This document shows, in pieces, positions 54,955 through 64,000 of a stretch of 64,000 nt of DNA. Under the pieces are notes generated by a model that was given only the letters and a program-made list of their open reading frames with translations, was not told where the DNA came from and searched no databases. This DNA is from Coix lacryma-jobi var. lacryma-jobi. Taxonomy: Eukaryota; Streptophyta; Magnoliopsida; Poales; Poaceae. The position numbers were made by a program, and so were the translations under genes. The stretch lies in contig CM019829.1 of assembly GCA_009763385.1 (NCBI GenBank), positions 38,357,705 through 38,421,704 on the forward strand. Direction: 5' to 3'. The stretch's first letter is position 1. Every line of letters starts with the position of its first letter.

Positions 54955-57900
54955 GTGAACTACAAGACCGGTGGATCTCATTGGGTGATTGATAGTGGTT
55001 GCACACAACATATGACCGGTGATCCCCGGATGTTCACCTCACTTGAAGAAAATGTCGATGACCAAGAAAAGATAACATTTGGTGACAATTCAAAGGGCAA
55101 TGTCAAGGGATTGGGCAAAGTGGCAATATCAAATGATCATACCATCTCCAATGTTCTTCTAGTTGCATCGTTGAGCTTCAACTTGCTATCCGTTGGGCAA
55201 TTATGTGATCTTAGCTTTCAATGTTTGTTCACCGACAAGGAAGTGGTTGTGACCAAGAAAGATGATATACAAGTGATATTCAAGGGCTTTAGATACAACA
55301 ATCTCTATCTAGTGGATTTCACCTCCGAAGATGCCAACTTGAAGACATGTTTGTTCACTAAGCAATCACTTGGTTGGCTATGGCATAGAAGATTGGCACA
55401 TGTTGGAATGAACACTCTCAACAAGCTATTGAAGAAGGATTTGGTTAGGGGCTTGAAGGATGTCAAATTTGAGAAGGACAAATTGTGTAGTGCATGTCAA
55501 GCCGGCAAGCAAGTTGCAAACACTCATCCAACCAAAGCCTTTGTATCAACATCAAGAGAGTTAGAGCTACTCCACATGGATCTATTTAGGCCAACAACAT
55601 ATGCTAGATTGGGTGGAAATCTCTATTGCCTAGTGATTGTTGATGATTATTCGAGATACACTTGGGTATTCTTTCTTCATGACAAATCCGAAGCAACCCC
55701 TTCATTCAAGAAGTTTGCCAAGAGAGCCCAAAATGAATTTGACTTGAAAATCAAGAATATAAGAAGTGACAATGGAAGAGAGTTCGACAACACCCACATT
55801 GAAGAGTATTGTGATGAAGTTGGGATCAAGCATGAAGTCTCCGCAACATATACACCACAACAAAATGGGGTAGTTGAGAGGAAGAACCGGACTCTAATCA
55901 CCCTAGCAAGGACAATGCTAGATGAGTACACTACACCGGAAAGATTTTGGGCGGAAGCAATCAACACCGCCTGCTATGCATCAAATCGGTTGTTCCCCCA
56001 TCGTCTCCTTGGCAAGACCCCCTATGAGCTACTCAACAACAAGAAGCCGGATATATCATTCTTTAGAGTGTTTGGGTGCAAATGCTACATCTACAAGAAG
56101 CGCCAACACCTAGGGAAGTTTCAACGCTGATGTGATATTGGTTTTCTTGTTGGTTACTCATTGAACTCCAAAGCATATCGAGTATTCAACCATGCCACCG
56201 GGATGGTAGAAGAAACATATGATGTGGAATTCGATGAATCTAATGGCTCTCAAGGAGAGCATGAAAATCTTGATGATGTAGGTGATGAACCATTGAGGGA
56301 AGCAATGAAGAACATGCCGGTTGGAGCTATCAAGCCTAAAGATGATGATGATGATGTGAAAGTCATTGACAAGCCATCCTCATCCAATGTACCACTTGTT
56401 GATGACAAAGATGGGAGAGATCCATTTGAAGATACTCATGTCTCCAATGATCAAATGGTGGTACAAGCTCAAGATGTTGATGCTCCACAAGCGGCCCCTC
56501 AAGTGGTTGATCAAAGGACTACTCCTCTACTACAAACTCATCCTCAAGATCTCATCATAGGGAGTCCAACAAGGGGTGTAATGACTCGATCTCAAAAACT
56601 TGCTTTATTTATTGAACATCACTCCTTTGTGTCTCTTGTTGAGCCTACCATTGTAGATGAAGCTCTAGGTGATCCGGATTGGGTGAATGTTATGCTTGAA
56701 GAATTAAACAACTTCACCCGCAACCAAGTTTGGACACTTGAAGAGCGACCCAAGGGCGCAAGAGTTATTGGAACAAAATGGGTGTTTAGAAACAAACAAG
56801 ATGATCAAGGCAAGGTTGTTAGAAACAAGGCAAGGCTAGTAGCAAAGGGGTTCTCTCAAGTTGAAGGTTTGGATTTTGGAGAGACCTTTGCACCAGTTGC
56901 AAGACTCGAAGTCATTCGTATCCTCCTTGCATATGCATCACATCATGACATTAAATTATATCAAATGGATGTGAAAAGTGCATTTTTAAATGGCTTCATA
57001 AATGAACTAGTCTATGTTGATGAACCCACCGGGTTTGAAAACCCTAGATATCCTAATCATGTTTATAGGTTGCCCAAGGCGCTATATGGGCTCAAGCAAG
57101 CCCCAAGAGCATGGTACGAGCGCCTCCGGGACTTCCTCATTGAGAAGGGCTTCACCATTGGGAAGGTCGACACCACACTATTCACCAAGAAGCTTGATGG
57201 AGAGATCTTCATTTGTCAAGTCTACGTCGATGATATCATCTTCGGGTCAACAAATGAAGCCTATTGCAAGGAATTTGGTGACTTGATGTCGAAGGAATTC
57301 GAAATGTCCATGATTGGAGAGCTCACATTCTTCCTAGGCTTCCAAGTCAAGCAACTGAAGGAGGGGACTTTCATATCTCAAGAGAAGTATACAAAAGACC
57401 TCCTCAAGCGCTTCAACATGGATGATTGCAAGCCTATCAAGACTCCAATGCCAACAAATGGACATCTCGACCTAGATGTGGGAGGTAACCCGGTTGATCA
57501 AACTCTCTACCGTTCTATGATTGGTAGCTTGTTATATTTGACCGCATCTAGGCCCGACATCATGTTTAGTGTATGCATGTGTGCTCGCTTTCAAGCCGAT
57601 CCTAGGGAATCACATCTCATAGCGGTGAAGAGAATCCTTAGGTACCTAAAGCACACCCTAAGCTTTGGCCTTTGGTATCCCAAAGGAGCTAACTTCCAAC
57701 TCATTGGGTTTTCCGATTCGGATTACGTGGGTTGCAAAGTAGATAGAAAAAGCACATCCGGAGGGTGCCATTTGCTTGGGAGATCACTAGTTTAATGGAG
57801 TTCTAAGAAGCAAAATAGTGTGGCCTTGTCTACCGCCGAGGCGGAATACATAGCCGCGGGTGCTTGTTGTGCTCAAATCCTTTACATGAAACAAACCCTT

Positions 57901-58182
57901 TTAGACTATGGTGTAGTTCTAGAAAGGGTACCTTTGTTGTGTGACAATGAGAGCGCGGTTAAGATTGCTAACAACCCGGTTCAACACTCTCACACAAAGC
58001 ACATAGATATTCGCCATCACTTTCTTAGAGACCATGTTTCAAAGAAAGACATATCCTTAGAGGGAGTTAGAACCGAAGAGCAATTGGCGGATATCTTCAC
58101 AAAACCCCTAGATGAAAACACTCTTTGTAAATTGCGAAGTGAGCTTCATGTGCTTGATCTAAGTAACTTTGTCAAAAGGTGA
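54955..58182 (+). pseudogene. Element G pol polyprotein, two nonsense codons
   Basis: 1076 codons, +1 relative to gag, opening right after an AG (TGTGTTTAG|GTGAACTACAAG) with an in-frame TAG immediately upstream and no ATG at its 5' edge. Protease DSG at residues 13-15; HHCC region from about residue 143; integrase Asp209, Asp272 and Glu308 (a D-35-E spacing); reverse transcriptase YVDD at residues 757-760; RNase H with STAEAEYIAAG. Breaks: TGA at 56128-56130 (Arg CGA) and TAA at 57793-57795 (Ser of SLVSWSS). Gly of DLFGP is Arg here. Confidence 0.93.
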
Positions 58183-58660
58183 AAGGGGGTTGTCTTTGCA
58201 TTGCATTGTATAATATGCCATGTTTAAATTATGCTATGCACATAGGCTTGTCAGACGTGGTTAAGATAACCGCCCTAAAAAGTGTGTGAAGAAGCTTACC
58301 CATGAGCAAACTTGACAAGCAACCTAGATTCAAATTCCGTAATGCATTGCATATGCATGGTTGTTGCCTTGTCATTTCTTTTCGGTTTTGCTTTGAGCAA
58401 CCGCTGTGTTCGTCCACCGCTAGGGGGAGCATTTGAGGCTCCTAATGGTTGAGTCCCCTAGTTTTGGTGGCCACATGTTGTCTCCTCGAGGTTTTATTGC
58501 CTATTTTATCTAGAAAACTAAATTAGCCTATGGCAAAATGTTTGAAAAATTTGAGGGTTTGAGAGAGGTCACTCCTCTAGGTTCCAACTAGTGTTTATTT
58601 GCGTCTTATTTGAGTTGGAACCTGGTTGGGAGAAGTCGGCGCGAAAAATCAAGTCAAAAC
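58183..58660 (+). other. Element G spacer after pol
   Basis: Noncoding and conserved with A and D. It contains the purine run GCTAGGGGGAGCATTTGAGG at about 58419-58438. Confidence 0.6.
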
Positions 58661-58674
58661 AGGGTTTTCCCTAT

Positions 58675-58935
58675 GACCGGACGCAGCGACCGGACGCTCC
58701 CGGTGCGTCCGGTCAGTTCATCCCGCGCGCTGATGAACAGTGTCTTCGGCGAGTCCGGTCTAGAGATCACGCGTGCGTCTGGTCAAATGCTGTCGTGTGA
58801 TCGGACGCTCGGTGCGTCCAGTCGCGTTCGACAAGACGCGTCCGATCGCTGGAAATGCGTTTCGGGAGCTCTCTGTTGATGACCGGACGCTGGGGCCTTG
58901 TGCGTCCGGTCACTCTTCGATGAGTCCGGTCGCAA
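58675..58935. repeat. Internal palindromic GACCGGACGC array of element G
   Basis: GACCGGACGC, GCGTCCGGTC and GATCGGACGC words in inverted arrangement between pol and the extra-ORF leader. Same dialect as G's LTR. Confidence 0.8.
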
Positions 58936-59443
58936 CTAAAACGGTGCAATACTTTTATCTGACCGACATGTGGGCCACCCTCTTCCTGTCTTCCTTCTTC
59001 CGCCGCGCCCGAAGCCCGCCTCCTAGCCCTAACCCTCGCGCCGCCGTTCTTGACCACCGCGCCCGCGCCTCCCCGGCCACCACGCCCACGCCCGCGCCAC
59101 CGCCCAGCGCCCGCGCTCGCGCCAGCGCCGACGCTCGCCGCCCCCGAGCCACAGCCTCTCCACCTCGCCGGAGTTCGAGTTTTTCTCGCCGGAGGACGCT
59201 TCCAGCACTCATCCTCCTCTCCGGCGACCTCTCTTCGACCGGCTACTCCTTCCCCGTGAGCTCCCCACTTTGTTCCATCACCTGTGCATGCAACATGTTC
59301 GTCGAAATGCCACAACCAACGTTCATGCCCATCTAACTGCGTTTTGGCCCCCTTTCTCGCGCAGATCCTTCCGTCAAGACATCTCTGTGACCGAACGTGT
59401 CGGTCCCTTCTCCTCGCTTCATCGGTTTGTCACGTCTCGTCAG
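58936..59443 (+). other. GC-rich leader of the element G extra ORF
   Basis: CCGCGCCC-type sequence at 58990-59220 followed by less GC-rich sequence up to an apparent splice donor. Overlapping frames on both strands are composition artefacts. The counterparts are about 12540-13050 in A and 37811-38264 in D. Confidence 0.5.
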
Positions 59444-59548
59444 GTAGCAAAGCCATGCCTCGTATCTTTCTTTCCTTTTGCTTTGCTTTCGATAGGTTTC
59501 TCATCTCTAGCTTATATGCTTATATATATCCCTATCTATCTATTGCAG
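59444..59548 (+). other. Putative intron in the leader of the element G extra ORF
   Basis: CAG|GTAGCAAAGCCATG to CTATTGCAG|CGAGTC, 105 bp, T-rich before the acceptor. Same borders as in A and D. The extra-ORF ATG is 185 bp downstream. Confidence 0.6.
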
Positions 59549-59732
59549 CGAGTCAGGACTGTGTCAGTGAGCCGTGTGACAGTGACAGCCAAATCCGGGG
59601 CCAAGCTCGCGGATACGGAATGAGGCCAAGCCTCTGAGGTTCAGTCCAGCAGGTCTCGTCAGTGACAGTGGTTCTCAGAGGCAGTTGGTCTTGTCCGTGG
59701 CAGTTAGCGGCAGTGGTTCTGTTCTTGTAGCG

Positions 59733-62352
59733 ATGGCTCGCTGCAAGAACGTCGGCGGAGGTCTCAGGGCCGATCCTCCTCCCCCGCGCCCTCCCTCTGG
59801 TGACAAAGGGAAGAGGCCCCAGAAGCTCATCTCCAAGAAGCGCAAGCATCTAGACCGTGACTCCGAGATAGCACTAGCAGCAGCTCGAGCGGCCGAGAGG
59901 GCCGAGCAGGGTGGTCAGGCCGACGGTCTTCGTATTCAAGATCCGGCTTCAGCTCAGGGTAGTCAGGGCAGTGGACAGCAGAGTGGTCGCCTGGTTCGTG
60001 ACCTCCTCACAGAGCAGCAGGTGCAGGCCCTGCTTCAGACAGAGGGCAGAGTTGTCTGGATTCACGGTGTGCAGTATTCTCTTGACGACCCTGCTGAGGT
60101 CCTCCCGCCAGACTTTCAGTTTCCGTCAGAGGCGGCCTCAGCTCGAGCAGCAGCTACAACAGGTGGGTCCGCTCCAGAGCCCAGCGCCACTACAGAGACC
60201 CAGGCAGAGGGTCAGACAGAGGAGCAGCCAGTTCAGCCGCCGGTCCGTCGGTCCACCCGTACTCGCACTCAGGTGTCTCCTAGACCTGAGGGGCAGAGGT
60301 GGGGTGGTCGACCCCCTCCGAGGCCACAGGGACCCCCACCTGTGGAGCACTTGGACCTGCGGGCTGCGACAACACGTCAGGTGCAGGCCTTGCGTCTGAT
60401 CCCGTACGAGGAGTGGTTCCCAGCTGCCCGGCACCCTCAGGCCTCCGAGGGCTTCTACACAGTGATTCAGGAGGACTTCTACCGGGCTTATGTCAACAAC
60501 GGCGTCCACATTCGTCCTCACCGAGTTTGTCCGCTGGAGACTATAGTCGCGGTTGCTGGAGAGGCCATTTGGCCCATGCTGTCTTACCTGCCGGGGTTAG
60601 CAGATCTACTTGGACGCAGTGGCTAGTACGTGGAGGATTGGGTTCGACAGTTCTATGCGTCTCTCTGGATCTCCCCGGACCACCGGTTCCTATACTTTGC
60701 CTTCAGGGGGGTCCTACCGGCTTTACAGTGCCCGTGCCCGAGAGTACCTTGGTCTGACAGCCTATCCGACTCAGGTTCACATGTTGTGCTATGGAGAGAC
60801 AGAGCCGCCTAGGCGTCCACACGCAGGCGAGATTCCACCTGCCGACTTGGTTCGTGCCTGCTTCCGAGAGCCGTTCGTAGAGGGGTCCAGCCGGCGTCCT
60901 CGTGACTTGACGCCGACGGCCCGTCTCGTGAACAAGGTCATGAGGCGCACTCTTCTACCCCGGACAGGCTACAGAGAGGGGCTGACACGTATTCAGATTT
61001 GGCTTATTCACCACTTGGTCTCCCAGCTTGAGTTCGATATTTGGGACGTCATCATTTCTGAGATGGAGGACACACTCGCAGAGGGCTTCAAGGGTCACCG
61101 ACAGCTCCCCTATGCCCACCTGATCTGTTTTCTTCTGAGGTGGATGATTCCGACCCTGCTTTCAGAGCTTCTCCAGTCCCCGACGGAGTTCCCCGTATAC
61201 GACACTCACCAGATTGTCGGGGATCGTCCAGACACTCGTCCCAGGGGTCAGCGCCAGAGGCCGGTTGTCACAGAGATAGAGGCACAGCAGGACGAGACTG
61301 TCAGTCAGTTGGCCGAGGCCGAGCTCGCACAGCTTGAGGCAGAGGGCGAGGACCCTGACCTGGAGGTTCCGTCTGACAGCACTGACGACGACTACGCCCC
61401 TCTTCCGAGGATGCGTCCACAGGGAACTCACGACTCCGAGGCCTCCTCCTCGTGTATGGCCGGCTCGGATCCAGCACTCCTGGCTATTCTCTCTAGGATG
61501 GAGCAGCAGCAGTCCAGACTGTCTGAGGAGGTTCAGCGTCAGGCTGAGGAGCAGCGACGACAGGCACAGGAGCAGGCCAGACTTGCAGAGGCACAGGCAG
61601 TGGCAGCATCTCAGGCACAGGAGCGCCAGGACGCTCTCCAGAGGCAGATGATTCAGCTGCAGACACATACACTTGCTTTCATGGAGAGGATAGCGATTCT
61701 TCCACAGTTACCTCAGCCGTCTCAGTTCCAGCTGCAGCAGCCCGGACCGTCGACCTCGTTTTACACATCAGTTCCTTCCTCGACGGTCTCGCCATTTTCG
61801 CAGTACCCGCAGTGGTTCTCCTCACCTCTGCCAGGGCAGCAGCCAGGGTTCACGCCGATTCACTCAGGCTTCACTCCCACTCAGACGGAGTCGGTTCTCG
61901 TGACCCCGAGGAGTTTGGAGGCTTCCTTCAGTGAGCTCACTGGCTTGCCTACCCCGCCAGCGTTTCAGTTGCCGGTGACCTCTGCTCCAGCTACTGGTAC
62001 CACAGAGACACTCCCCTCCTCAGTAGCGTCGTCCGAGCCTCCGATCTCTGAGAGTCAGACTCTGCCTATCAGTTCAGCACCTGAGACTCTCTTGACCGTG
62101 TCAGTGGCAGCGACAGAGCCCGTGAACCCTCCTTTAGAGTCCGAGCCTCCACATCTAGAGCTTCCAGCGCCAGAGGCCGCTCCCAAGTCAGCTGAGCAGA
62201 CCTAGACTGCTTCACCTCCACGTCCAGTGTCCGAGGGTCAGCCAGCTCACAGTTCGTCGTCCGACAAGGAGGCCTACCTTGCTCAGTTTGAGACTCTTCC
62301 ACGCACCTCGTCGCCCGACTCGTCTGCTCCCGTCCCGCCTTCCGACCCTTAG
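59733..62352 (+). pseudogene. Element G envelope-like extra ORF, nearly complete
   Basis: The start ATG reads MARCKNVGGGLRADPPPPRP, then a basic patch (KKRKHLDRD) and an Ala/Arg/Glu helix. The conserved block follows (HLDLRAATTRQVQALRLIP, EDFYRAYVNNGVHIRPHRVC, YLPGLADLLGRSG, YVEDWVRQFYASLW, RTEPPRRPH-like ETEPPRRPHAGE, LIHHLVSQLEFDIWDVI). After that come a Gln/Glu coiled coil (MEQQQSRLSEEVQRQAEEQR) and a Ser/Thr/Pro-rich tail ending VPPSDP. Breaks: TAG at 60624-60626, a frameshift at the G-run near 60706-60711, and TAG at 62203-62205. No transmembrane segment or signal peptide is evident, so a true envelope role is not supported by the sequence. It could be a structural or gag-accessory protein. 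Confidence 0.85.
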
Positions 62353-62820
62353 GTTTTGGTCTTTGATGCCAAAGAGGGAGAGAGAGCGTATGTTAGACAT
62401 AAGGGGAGCTTGTGAGAGGGTTTCGGTTCTTTTGTGTGATCTTGCGCTCATATGCATTCATGTCTATCTTTTGACTCTTGTACGATGTGTGTATGTCTTT
62501 TGGGTGTGACATGATATGCTTCACTTGTTATATACTTCATGTCACTCGTTTATGCTCAGTTGTGACATGCTATGCTTAACTCGTATTTTCTTCATGTCAC
62601 TTGTTTATGCTCATTTACTTTGCTTCCGCACTTATACTCCGATAAATGAGCTTGTTCATAAGTACTTGTGTTAATTCTTATTATGTTGAGTACTTATGTG
62701 GACTTGGTTTGTATAAGCATGCCTAACCTCTTTTGATCTTATTGTCACATGCTTATATGAACCAAGCTATTGAAAACCTCACCTCTCTTTCAAACATACT
62801 TGAGGTTGTCATCAATCACC
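62353..62820 (+). other. Element G untranslated stretch before the polypurine tract
   Basis: No ORF of note. A purine run GCCAAAGAGGGAGAGAGAG follows the extra-ORF stop (62367 onward). TGACATGATATGCTTCACTTG-like phrases are repeated at about 62507-62615. Confidence 0.65.
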
Positions 62821-62834
62821 AAAAAGGGGGAGAT
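62821..62834 (+). other. Polypurine tract of element G
   Basis: AAAAAGGGGGAGAT directly abuts the 3' LTR start TGTGAGC. Confidence 0.92.
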
Positions 62835-64000
62835 TGTGAGCATCTAGGCCCAGTGGGTTTCGGTGATTGGATGACAACGGTAAATTACTATGACTAACGT
62901 GTGTTTTGCAGAAACAGTTGAGTTAGGTCATGGTAATGATGATCGTGAGGACACCATGGTATTCATGTCCCCTTATTGATGGAATTCGTTTGGTTTTCAA
63001 AGGATGGACGACGAAGACGGTGATAGGCTAGTTCTAAGTGTCATTTGGTGTTAAAGGACACTTAGTGTAGCATAGGTCTTTGTTTTATCTTTGGCCGTAC
63101 TATTAAGAGGGGTTTGAATGGGTAGCTTGACCTAGGCGAGACTTGTGAGTTAGGTGTGGTGCACACTTGTTAACCAAAGCCCTAGGTAGCTTAGAAAGGT
63201 CCCTAAGATCATAAGGAAGAAAGTTCGTGAAGGGAGCGTCGCAAACCGAAGTCGTTTTGGACTCCAAATTGCGACCGGACGCTCGAACCCTAGTGACCGG
63301 ACGCTGGGCCATGCGTCCGGTCAGTAGGTTTGGCTGAGGGGTCAGTCTGGTTGCGACCGGACTCATCCTTAGCAATTGATCGGACGCACCAGGGGGTGAG
63401 TCCGGTCGCGTCCAGAGAGGGTTTTTGAAGACCGGACGCGTCCGGTCAGCAGTGATCGGACGCATGTGAGCGTCCGATCAGCACTTCGTACAGTTGTCAG
63501 GCCTAACGTCACGTAGCCGTTAGGCACTGACCGGACGCGTCCGGTCACCCCGACAGGTGCGTAACTGGCTAGACTTACCCCTTCGTGCATGTTTCGAGTT
63601 GGGGGGGTATAAATATGCCTCCCCCTCATTCATGCTGTTACTCTTGCTCATTTGAAAGGTTGCCAAACACATTGTGAGTGCAAGTGAGTGCAAGAGGCCT
63701 AGTGAGGTTGAGAGATTTGATAATTGAGTGATCAAACACCTCATTAGTGAATTGAGAGTAGCAAGTGTGCATCCACCCATCTCATTAGCCTTGCGTTGGT
63801 CAAGTGAGAGTTCTTGCTTGTTACTCTTGGTGATCGGCATCACCTAGACGGCTTGGTGGCGATCGGAGAGCTTGGTGATCATCCGGAGGCATTGTGGATG
63901 ACCCAAGCCAAGTTGTGACCGGTAGCGAGTGATTCACCGGGCCGGAGTGACGAAGAATCAGCTCGTAGTGAGCACTTGATCCTTGCGCGGATCAAGGCGG
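62835..64000 (+). repeat. Element G 3' LTR, partial
   Basis: Very similar to 50963 onward. It carries the palindromic array at 63271-63556 with small unit losses relative to the 5' LTR (e.g. after CCCGACAGG near 63552) and TATAAATA at 63608-63615. It is cut by the window end. Confidence 0.92.

Larger units (their letters stand above)
50963..64000 (+). mobile_element. Element G: SIRE/Maximus-type Copia retrotransposon, right end outside the window
   Basis: Plus-strand element with 5' LTR (50963-52485), tRNA-iMet site, gag, pol, internal array, intron-like leader, extra ORF, polypurine tract and the first 1166 bp of the 3' LTR. Its ORF dimensions equal those of A (gag 800 codons, pol 1076 codons). 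It has fewer breaks than D and the most complete extra ORF in the window. It is the only SIRE-type element here with the GACCGGACGC dialect in both LTR and interior. Confidence 0.93.

Overview
The window is plant nuclear DNA, most likely from a grass and probably of the panicoid/Andropogoneae type. Evidence: Stowaway MITEs with the grass terminus CTCCCTCC, CACTA ends with TTTGCCGAGTG subterminal motifs, very large Copia elements of the SIRE/Maximus type, and a Gypsy-type element primed by tRNA-Asp. Species assignment is inference. About four fifths of the window is transposable element. I see no intact host gene.

Layout. (1) 1-7138 is old host DNA with a degraded piece of a respiratory burst oxidase (Rboh/NADPH oxidase) gene near 519-938, AT-rich spacer, a degenerate tandem repeat and a Stowaway MITE (4509-4813). 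(2) 7144-28218 is a Gypsy-type element, 'B' (plus strand, TSD TCTAG). It codes only for gag-protease (22709-24583). Its 5' LTR is split by a complete SIRE-type Copia element, 'A' (7628-21060, minus strand, TSD GGCCG). (3) 28219-32949 is host DNA with a deleted CACTA element (29744-31660) that carries two Stowaway MITEs, then a MITE nested inside another MITE (32313-32740). (4) 32955-48862 is a second SIRE-type element, 'D' (minus strand, outer flanks GTTGT). It has a rearranged left end and two inserted solo LTRs: 'E' (35449-37184, TSD GTGGT) and 'F' (43500-46018, TSD GATGA). (5) 48863-50962 is host DNA with a TTA-flanked MITE and a CACTA-like fragment. (6) 50963 to beyond the window end is a third SIRE-type element, 'G' (plus strand), whose 3' LTR is cut by the window edge.

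The three SIRE-type elements share one plan: LTR, tRNA-iMet primer site, an 800-codon gag with two distant zinc knuckles, a 1076-codon pol (protease, integrase, reverse transcriptase, RNase H) in another frame, a palindromic array, a GC-rich leader with an apparent small intron, a long extra 'envelope-like' ORF, a polypurine tract, and LTR. Every copy is broken by a few nonsense or frameshift changes, so none looks autonomous. The Gypsy gag-protease ORF of B is still open.

The most unusual signals are these: arrays of perfect inverted repeats in two covarying sequence 'dialects' (CATCGGACGC and GACCGGACGC) placed just upstream of LTR TATA boxes and again before the extra ORF; a 36-bp tandem hairpin repeat with compensatory stem changes in solo LTR F; a conserved intron-like unit before the extra ORF; and an LTR in B that has swallowed its own primer-binding site.
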